From: UBA961 sp041191145
GTDB lineage: Bacteria > Bacteroidota > Ignavibacteria > Kapaibacteriales > UBA961
Reading direction: 5' to 3'
NCBI GenBank assembly: GCA_041191145.1
Contig: JBEEPK010000114.1
Span: forward strand, 1 to 8,000
Length of the DNA stretch: 8,000 nt
Shown here: positions 1 to 5,332 of the stretch, one piece after another
Layout of the letters: each line of letters opens with the position of its first letter
How positions within the stretch are numbered: the first letter of the stretch is position 1
Notes under the pieces: generated by a model
Seen by the model: the letters and a program-made list of their open reading frames with translations, nothing else
Told to the model about the DNA's origin: nothing
Databases searched by the model: none
Position numbers and translations under genes: made by a program

Positions 1-1383
1 ATCACTGCGGTACATGAACTTGCACCCGGCAGTGCGATTGTCAAGACATTCACCATCAGTGGTAATTCCTATGCATGCACAGCGGAAGTTGAGCTTCAAA
101 ATATGGAGCAATTCATGCCGCAACGCACTTATGACATCACATGGAAAGGTGGTTTGAAATTCCAAGAACAGAGTTCTGTAGATGAATCGAATACTGCGAT
201 AGCTCTCACAAGCGTGAATGGCACAATCGATGAATTTGATGCAACAGAATATGCACAACCAACTTCAGTACAAAGTGCCGGCGAGATTGATTTTATCGCA
301 ACAAGAACCAAATATTTTGTTGCTGCGATCATTCCACAGAAAAAAGATCCTAATGCGATTGCATTCATGGAAGGTATCAAAGAAGGTGCTCCGAATGAAG
401 GACATCTTGAAAAATACTCACTTGCCTATCGCAATCGATATAAAGGTGGTGTGCAGAAAGATGCATTCACGATCTATATTGGACCTCAGATTTATGATAC
501 GCTTGCCAATTATGGACTTGAAAAGGCGATTAATTTTGGAACATTCTATGGTGTGAAATGGCTCGTTGCACCGATTGGTGAATATGTCATTTTGCCAACA
601 CTTTCCTTCTTGCATACATTCATTTCGAATTATGGTATCGTGATCATCCTCTTCTCATTACTCATGAAGATTGTTCTGCAGCCATTTAGTGCTTCGCAGA
701 TGAAATCCATGCAAAAGATGAAGGCCGTACAGCCATTATTGCAGAAAGTGCAAGAGAAATACAAAGATGATAGAACAGCGCTTTCACAAGAAACGATGAA
801 GATTTATTCGGAATATGGCATCAATCCCGCGGGAGGATGTTTACCGATGATCATGCAGATGCCGATTCTGATTTCCTTGTGGTCTGTGCTTAGCAGTTGG
901 ATGGACATTCGACATGAGCATTTCTTTGGTTGGATCAGTGATTTGTCCGCACCAGATGTGATCTTGGATCTGGGCTTCAAATTGCCACTATTCCAAGTGG
1001 ACAAGATCAGTGGTCTTGCTCTTCTCATGGCAATTGCGATGTTCATTCAGCAGAAGATGACCGTGACTGATCCGAATCAAAAATCGATGGTCTATATCAT
1101 GCCGATCATGTTTTTATTCATGTTTTCCGGCTTCCCTTCCGGTTTGAATGTATACTATTTCGTATTCACTGTTTTGGGAATTTTGCAACAAGTCTGGATC
1201 ACGAAATTCTCGAAGAATAAAATCACATTGGAAGATTTGAAGCGCGCTCCGAAAAAGGAAGGTTGGTTTGCTCAGCGCATGCGCATGGCGCAGGAACTCG
1301 CGCAGCAGCAACAGGCAGCCCAAGCAGGCGGTGGCAATAAGCGTAAACCAATTGGCAATTCATTACCTAAAAAGAAGAAGTGA
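1..1383 (+). CDS. yidC: Membrane protein insertase YidC/Oxa1/Alb3 family, 5' end missing
   Basis: YidC inserts and folds inner-membrane proteins, alone or with SecYEG. The frame is open from base 1, so the gene begins before the window; 460 residues are visible. Residues 1 to about 175 are the C-terminal part of the periplasmic beta-sandwich domain (a Y-D-I-T-W-K-G-G-L strand, then an ES motif). The conserved insertase core follows: a helix around 211-230, a charged coiled-coil cytoplasmic loop (Q-P-L-L-Q-K-V-Q-E-K-Y-K-D-D), the hallmark NPAGGCLPMIMQMPI near 275-289, and helices near 338-353 and 364-400 ending in GFPSGLNVYYF and ILQQ. The tail is very basic (KRKPIG...PKKKK), as in YidC proteins that contact the ribosome. 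The residue where E. coli YidC has Arg366 appears to be Lys (codon 667-669). The methionine at 103 is internal, because family-like sequence continues upstream of it. The stop overlaps the tyrS start. Identification is firm. Confidence 0.96.
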   Translation: MTAVHELAPGSAIVKTFTISGNSYACTAEVELQNMEQFMPQRTYDITWKGGLKFQEQSSVDESNTAIALTSVNGTIDEFDATEYAQPTSVQSAGEIDFIATRTKYFVAAIIPQKKDPNAIAFMEGIKEGAPNEGHLEKYSLAYRNRYKGGVQKDAFTIYIGPQIYDTLANYGLEKAINFGTFYGVKWLVAPIGEYVILPTLSFLHTFISNYGIVIILFSLLMKIVLQPFSASQMKSMQKMKAVQPLLQKVQEKYKDDRTALSQETMKIYSEYGINPAGGCLPMIMQMPILISLWSVLSSWMDIRHEHFFGWISDLSAPDVILDLGFKLPLFQVDKISGLALLMAIAMFIQQKMTVTDPNQKSMVYIMPIMFLFMFSGFPSGLNVYYFVFTVLGILQQVWITKFSKNKITLEDLKRAPKKEGWFAQRMRMAQELAQQQQAAQAGGGNKRKPIGNSLPKKKK

Positions 1384-1385
1384 TG
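1381..1385 (+). promoter_or_regulatory. TGATG stop/start overlap joining yidC and tyrS
   Basis: The yidC stop TGA (1381-1383) shares its last base with the tyrS ATG (1383-1385). The purine-rich run AAAAAGAAGAAG just before it encodes the YidC lysine tail and could weakly help ribosome binding. The arrangement suggests termination-reinitiation coupling. An alternative tyrS start is the ATG at 1389, and a GTG lies directly before at 1380, so the overlap depends on start choice. Confidence 0.6.
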
Positions 1386-2606
1386 AGCATGTTCCCAACA
1401 CTCAATGAGCAGATGGACATTTTGAAATCCGGCGCGGCGGAAGTATTGCCGGAGGATGAGATTGTCAAAAAAGTCGAATATGCCATCAAGAAGAATAAGC
1501 CGATGATCATCAAATTGGGTTGCGATCCCAGCAGACCCGATTTGCATATTGGTCATGCGGTTGTATTGCGGAAGATGCGTCAATTTCAGGATATGGGACA
1601 TCATGCGATTTTGATTGTTGGTGATTTCACCGGCATGATTGGCGATCCCACCGGGAAGTCCAAGACGCGTCCTGCACTCACGATTGAAGAAACGCGTGCA
1701 AATGGTCAGAGCTATTTCGATCAAGCATCGCATATTTTATCGGAGAAGAATCTCACGATCAAATACAATTCTGAGTGGCTCAGCGAAATGTCTTTTGCCG
1801 ATGTGATCAAACTCTCCGCACAATATACCGTTGCACAAATGCTCGAGCGCGATGATTTCTCGAAGCGTTTCAATGCAAATGAACCGCTCAGCATTCATGA
1901 ATTTTTATATCCACTTGCACAAGCGATGGATTCGGTTGCTATCAAGTCAGATATCGAGCTTGGTGGCACAGATCAAAAATTCAATTTGATTGTGGGAAGA
2001 GAAATTCAAAAAGCCTATGGCGTTGTTCCCCAGGGCATCATCATCATGCCGATTTTGGAAGGCACTGATGGCGTGGAGAAGATGAGTAAATCGCTTGGGA
2101 ATTATATCGCCATCACCGATACACCGCGCGAGATGTTTGGCAAGGTGATGTCTATTCCTGATACCATGATTACCCGCTATCTTCAATATGCCGCAAATGC
2201 GAGCGAAGCGGAAGTCAAGGCAATGTCGGAAGGTTTGGCGAATGATGCAATTCATCCACGCACTGCAAAAGTTGAAACCGCAATGCGCACTGTTGCGCTG
2301 TATCATGGTGAAGAAGCCGGCAAAGCCGCATTTGAGGAATTCGAGCGCATTTTTGTGAAGAAAGATGTCCCTGATGAAATCGAAGAGCGCATCATCACCG
2401 AGCTTGGCACAAATCCATTCGTGGTGGATGTACTCGCCCTTACCGGCATGGTTGCATCCAAAGGCGAAGCACGAAGACTCATTCAAGGTGGCGGCGCTAG
2501 TATCGATGGCGAAAAAGTGCAAGACATCAATGATACTATTGATCTTTCTTCACCTCGCATTTTGAAAGCGGGCAAGAGGAAGTTTTTGAAGGTTTGGGTG
2601 GGGTAG
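1383..2606 (+). CDS. tyrS: Tyrosyl-tRNA synthetase (class I)
   Basis: Charges tRNA-Tyr with tyrosine in the cytoplasm, using ATP. The 407-residue length is normal for the bacterial family. The class I signature HIGH is intact at residues 55-58, in the context GCDPSRPDLHIGH, followed by the VGDFTGMIGDPTGKS loop. KMSKS lies at 233-237 (EKMSKSLGN), and the GGTDQKFN motif of the tyrosine/tRNA region precedes it. The C-terminal ~65 residues form an S4-type RNA-binding domain (ASKGEARRLIQGGGASIDGE) that recognises tRNA-Tyr. HIGH and KMSKS plus the S4 domain separate it from TrpRS, and it resembles the TyrZ-like subgroup. The start is placed at the ATG overlapping the yidC stop; the ATG two codons later gives nearly the same protein. 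No truncation is seen. A hairpin begins 7 bases after the stop. Confidence 0.96.
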   Translation: MSMFPTLNEQMDILKSGAAEVLPEDEIVKKVEYAIKKNKPMIIKLGCDPSRPDLHIGHAVVLRKMRQFQDMGHHAILIVGDFTGMIGDPTGKSKTRPALTIEETRANGQSYFDQASHILSEKNLTIKYNSEWLSEMSFADVIKLSAQYTVAQMLERDDFSKRFNANEPLSIHEFLYPLAQAMDSVAIKSDIELGGTDQKFNLIVGREIQKAYGVVPQGIIIMPILEGTDGVEKMSKSLGNYIAITDTPREMFGKVMSIPDTMITRYLQYAANASEAEVKAMSEGLANDAIHPRTAKVETAMRTVALYHGEEAGKAAFEEFERIFVKKDVPDEIEERIITELGTNPFVVDVLALTGMVASKGEARRLIQGGGASIDGEKVQDINDTIDLSSPRILKAGKRKFLKVWVG

Positions 2607-2612
2607 AACATT

Positions 2613-2629
2613 TGACCCCGTTGGGGTCA
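2613..2629 (+). terminator. GACCCC/GGGGTC hairpin just after tyrS, possible terminator
   Basis: A perfect 7-bp stem, TGACCCC (2613-2619) and GGGGTCA (2623-2629), closes on the tight loop GTT. It starts 7 bases after the tyrS stop, where a terminator is expected. No T-tract follows (the next bases are TCATCATATATT), so it is not a classical intrinsic terminator. It could instead act as an mRNA 3'-end stabiliser or be a dispersed palindrome. Confidence 0.45.
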
Positions 2630-2643
2630 TCATATATTACAAC

Positions 2644-2669
2644 GCTCTCCTCGACTACGCTCGGAGAGC
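2644..2669. repeat. Imperfect palindrome with CGACTACGCTC core (REP-like element)
   Basis: GCTCTCC (2644-2650) pairs with GGAGAGC (2663-2669) across a 12-base loop that contains CGACTACGCTC. I recall this core (reverse complement GAGCGTAGTCG) as part of short palindromes scattered through intergenic DNA of many Bacteroidota and relatives. That is memory and not a search. The A/T octamers ATATATTA (2632-2639) and TAATATAT (2689-2696) are perfect inverted repeats enclosing it, although A/T octamers can match by chance. The element may help end tyrS transcription or be a mobile-type REP sequence. Confidence 0.5.
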
Positions 2670-2763
2670 AGAATATCGGGGAATAGAATAATATATCGAG
2701 CCTCACATAAACCTTCCCTTCCGTATTTTAGTCTAAAGAATTTCCAGACTCATATTAGATATC

Positions 2764-4065
2764 ATGAAATCACGATTGATTCTTTGCCTTTTGCTCTTCT
2801 CATGCACATTGCAATTGCATGCATTCGATCCTGTGCTTGCGGGAAGATTGCAGAAGACCATTGATAGTATGCTGATTGCAAAAAATGTGAAGGGGATTTC
2901 TGCCGGAGTCTACTATCCTGGAATGGGAATATGGAAAGGCGTAAGCGGGATTTCTCATCCCGGGGTGCCGATTGACTCCGAGATGCAATTTGCCATTGCA
3001 AGCAATACAAAACTTTTCACGGCTGTTTTGCTGCTAAAACTTGCAGAGAATACACTTCTTAGCATTGATGATTCATTGCATAAGTTTCTTCCCTCCTATA
3101 ACAACATCGACTCCACCATCACAATCAGACAACTCCTCAATCATACTTCTGGACTCGCTGATGTGACAAGCGTACCGGGTTATCCGGATTCGATCATGAA
3201 TAATCCTCGCAGAATGTATACTCCGGCTGAACTCATGACTTGGGCAGGAGAACCAACATTCGCGCCGGGAAAAGGTTGGGAATATTGCAATACGAATTAT
3301 CTACTGGCAGGCATGATCGCGGAAAAAGTCACCGGACAAAGCTATGGCAGATTATTACGCGATAGTATTCTGACTCCACTGAACTTGGATAGCACATTTC
3401 TAGATGTATTCGAAACTGTTCCACCGATCATTGCACATCCATGGCAAGCAGGAAGAGATAATACTGCCACTCCACGGATTGCGCTCAATAGCGCAGCATG
3501 GGCTGCTGGAGCCATGTATTCCAATTCCTCTGAAATGCTCCAATGGTATGATGCATTGATGAATGGCAAAGTGATTAATGCACAATCGCTCAAAGAAATG
3601 ACAACATTTGTCGGTACGGGTCGCTATGGCTTAGGCATCTCGGAAGCAATCGTCAATGGGGTCAGAGTCTGGACTCATGGCGGACAAATCTGGGGCGGGT
3701 ATAATTCAACAATGATGTATGATCCTCAAACAGGTGCCATTGTCTGCGTACTCACGAATCAATTACCCGCTCAGGCATTTCAAATCACAGCAGAGATGAT
3801 GTCTATTGTCAAAACAAATGCAGTCGGCATTGATGAAATGCAAGAACAAAGTACTATCATCTACCCCAATCCCACGAATAATGTCGTGCATATTACAATC
3901 CCAAATCAGCAGATTCAGTCCATATGCTTGATGGACCAAACAGGGAAACAACTCCAAGAATACACAGATACTTCATTCTCAGTCTCACATCTCCCACAAG
4001 GAGCATATTTCCTCCATATTCAAACCAATCAGGGATTATATGTGATGAAATTGATCAAACAATGA
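2764..4065 (+). CDS. Exported beta-lactamase-family serine hydrolase with T9SS type A sorting domain
   Basis: A 433-residue serine hydrolase of the class C beta-lactamase/DD-peptidase fold (Pfam Beta-lactamase, PF00144), whose members include esterases, peptidases and penicillin-binding-like enzymes; the substrate cannot be read from sequence. Residues 1-20 form a signal peptide (K2 and R4, then a hydrophobic run, likely cut after HA). Catalytic motifs are complete: SNTK (Ser80, Lys83), YCN (Tyr174-Asn176) and HGG (His305). Residues about 365-433 form a C-terminal T9SS type A sorting domain: YPNP, a beta strand, LMDQTGKQLQ, and LPQGAYFLHI ending in a Lys-rich strand. The mature enzyme is therefore probably carried across the outer membrane and released or anchored at the surface. 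Cys14 after LFS looks faintly like a lipobox, but the middle residue is atypical. No Shine-Dalgarno sequence precedes the ATG. It is the first gene of the second run and ends 28 bases before the SOUL gene. Confidence 0.9.
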   Translation: MKSRLILCLLLFSCTLQLHAFDPVLAGRLQKTIDSMLIAKNVKGISAGVYYPGMGIWKGVSGISHPGVPIDSEMQFAIASNTKLFTAVLLLKLAENTLLSIDDSLHKFLPSYNNIDSTITIRQLLNHTSGLADVTSVPGYPDSIMNNPRRMYTPAELMTWAGEPTFAPGKGWEYCNTNYLLAGMIAEKVTGQSYGRLLRDSILTPLNLDSTFLDVFETVPPIIAHPWQAGRDNTATPRIALNSAAWAAGAMYSNSSEMLQWYDALMNGKVINAQSLKEMTTFVGTGRYGLGISEAIVNGVRVWTHGGQIWGGYNSTMMYDPQTGAIVCVLTNQLPAQAFQITAEMMSIVKTNAVGIDEMQEQSTIIYPNPTNNVVHITIPNQQIQSICLMDQTGKQLQEYTDTSFSVSHLPQGAYFLHIQTNQGLYVMKLIKQ

Positions 4066-4093
4066 ATTGCAAACCCTCCAAGTGGTATACCAG

Positions 4094-4825
4094 ATGAATC
4101 AAGCAGACATACATCGAGTGATTGAAATGGCCTGGGAAGACAAAACTTCCTTTCATGCAATCAAAGAGCAATACAATCTCTCGGAAAGTCAAGTAAAAGA
4201 CATCATGAAAAGAGAACTCAAACGCAGCAGTTATATCATGTGGCGTAAACGCGTTATTGTCATTGTCATTGTTGTATTACTTGCACAGGTATATAGCACG
4301 ATGAGTACTGAAAAAACAGAACAACACAAGTATCAAGTGCTTACAACCTATGACAATGTCGAAATTCGCAAATATGAACCTGCTATTTTCACAAGCGTCA
4401 AAATGCGTAGCAAAACCTATGAAGAAAGTTCAGGAAAAGGTTTTCGCGTTTTGGCTGGTTATATTTTCGGCGGTAATAGATCAAATGAATCCATTGCAAT
4501 GACATCTCCCGTCACAATGGAACTTGGCGAGACAATGACAATGAAATTCATGGTCCCAAAAGGATATGACATGAATTCTCTTCCAGAGCCGAATGACAAA
4601 AGCATCACATTTGAAAAACAACCTGAAAAAATCATTGCGGCAATCAGATTTGATGGATGGGCCAATAATGAAAAAATCGCAAAGCATATCGAAATTCTCC
4701 GCGATGCACTTGCAAAAGCCCAGATCAAGCATACCAATACATTCTCCTATCTCGGATATAATCCTCCCTATGAAGTCATCAATCGACGCAATGAAGTGGT
4801 TGTGGAAGTGATTGATTATCCCTAA
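4094..4825 (+). CDS. DUF2805-like domain fused to SOUL heme-binding domain, membrane-anchored
   Basis: A 243-residue protein in three parts. Residues 1-53 match what I recall of DUF2805/TIGR03643, normally a stand-alone protein of roughly 80 residues: IEMAWEDKTSFHAI, a helix-turn-helix-looking stretch around 20-42, and the closing SSYIMWRKRV. Residues 54-68 (VIVIVIVVLLAQVYS) form a short hydrophobic anchor. Residues about 80-243 are a SOUL heme-binding domain: VEIRKYEPAIF, GYIFGGN, IAMTSPVTME, GWANNEK and the C-terminal YNPPYEVINRRNEVVVEV. SOUL proteins bind heme or tetrapyrroles in several lineages, but a bacterial role is not settled. The ATG at 4094 is preferred because it fits the start of the DUF2805 family; an in-frame TTG at 4067 adds nine residues with no family resemblance. 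A start at the internal ATG 4238 would give MWRKR plus a signal-like hydrophobic stretch and a plain SOUL lipid-facing or periplasmic protein. Domains are sure; whether the fusion is translated whole is less so. Confidence 0.82.
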   Translation: MNQADIHRVIEMAWEDKTSFHAIKEQYNLSESQVKDIMKRELKRSSYIMWRKRVIVIVIVVLLAQVYSTMSTEKTEQHKYQVLTTYDNVEIRKYEPAIFTSVKMRSKTYEESSGKGFRVLAGYIFGGNRSNESIAMTSPVTMELGETMTMKFMVPKGYDMNSLPEPNDKSITFEKQPEKIIAAIRFDGWANNEKIAKHIEILRDALAKAQIKHTNTFSYLGYNPPYEVINRRNEVVVEVIDYP

Positions 4826-4864
4826 AACCGCATTATTTTGTGGAAGATTTTTTGAGTGTTGTAC

Positions 4865-5260
4865 ATGAATATCTTCCGCTTACTCGCCCGCATTATCTGT
4901 ATCCTTGCCATCGCATTTGTGAGTCTCTTTGCTATGGACGCATTTGGACACGGCACATGGTGGGAACAACTGCAAGATTTCTTCATGCATATGATTCCCA
5001 CATTCATTCTTATTGGAGTCTTGGCAATTGCTTGGCGCTGGGAATTGATTGGAGGAATCATCTATATCGTCATCGGATTGGTACTAGCACCCATCATTTT
5101 CAAGCATAATCTGTCGATGAATCATGATATACTCAAAAGTTTATGGGTGATTCTCATCATCAATGCACCGTTCATTGCTGCCGGGACACTCTTTGTCATC
5201 AGCGATTATCAACAGAAAAAACAGCTGAACTCAACTCCTGAACACTCACCAAATACATAA
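4865..5260 (+). CDS. Small four-helix membrane protein, probable DUF7670 family
   Basis: A 131-residue integral membrane protein of unknown function. Four hydrophobic segments are evident at about residues 5-26, 43-59, 61-79 and 93-113, followed by a polar tail rich in Gln, Lys and Ser. The pattern (RLLARIICIL, SLFAMDAFG, then MIPTFILIG, AWRWELIGGIIYI and a final NAPFIAAGTLF) resembles a small membrane protein family common in Bacteroidota that I believe is DUF7670; the family name comes from memory. The ATG at 4865 gives an N-terminus like the family, while an in-frame GTG at 4856 would add only MLY. No ribosome-binding site is visible. It lies 39 bases after the SOUL gene and 62 bases before the copper ATPase. 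No metal-binding Cys or His cluster is seen, so a link to copper or heme rests on position alone. Confidence 0.8.
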   Translation: MNIFRLLARIICILAIAFVSLFAMDAFGHGTWWEQLQDFFMHMIPTFILIGVLAIAWRWELIGGIIYIVIGLVLAPIIFKHNLSMNHDILKSLWVILIINAPFIAAGTLFVISDYQQKKQLNSTPEHSPNT

Positions 5261-5291
5261 GACACCCTTTACAATCAGCTTTCTGCGTAAT

Positions 5292-5332
5292 TTTGAATCA
5301 TTGAATTCAATACAGATAATCCATGATTCAGA
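5292..5332 (+). promoter_or_regulatory. Inverted repeat spanning the copA start codon
   Basis: TGAATCAT (5294-5301) is the exact reverse complement of ATGATTCA (5323-5330), extendable to ten pairs with one G-U. The 3' arm contains the copA ATG, so in mRNA the start codon would be paired. The 21-base loop holds most of the palindrome TTGAATTCAA (5301-5310), and TTGAAT is repeated directly at 5293 and 5301. It could be a translational switch or a repressor operator, or an accident of A/T-rich DNA. Confidence 0.35.

Noticed and set aside
103..105. ATG at 103 as the yidC start
   Set aside because: The frame is open to base 1, and the upstream residues (SAIVKTFTISGNSYACTAEV) continue the YidC periplasmic domain, so this methionine is internal.
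1272..1733. 153-codon open frame on the - strand across the yidC/tyrS junction
   Set aside because: It overlaps two certain genes and contains no family motifs, so it is a shadow frame.
1947..2522. 191-codon open frame on the - strand inside tyrS
   Set aside because: It lies wholly antisense to a well-conserved gene, and its translation has no recognisable domain and a composition typical of an antisense shadow.
2730..2750. AGTCT...AGACT stem before the serine hydrolase
   Set aside because: Only 5 pairs around an 11-base A/T-rich loop, with no T-tract. This is within chance expectation.
2797..2808. Lipobox reading (LFSC, Cys14) for the serine hydrolase signal peptide
   Set aside because: Phe at the middle position is atypical and the hydrophobic core before it is short. 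A signal peptidase I site after Ala20 fits better with a T9SS cargo.
4067..4069. TTG at 4067 as the start of the SOUL fusion gene
   Set aside because: It adds nine residues without family resemblance directly after the hydrolase stop. The ATG at 4094 fits the DUF2805 N-terminus.
5293..5320. Sigma70-like TTGAAT-16-GATAAT promoter before copA
   Set aside because: The -10 box would lie 2 bases before the ATG, putting the transcript start inside the coding sequence. The match is better explained by A/T-rich sequence, and Bacteroidota-type promoters differ from this consensus.
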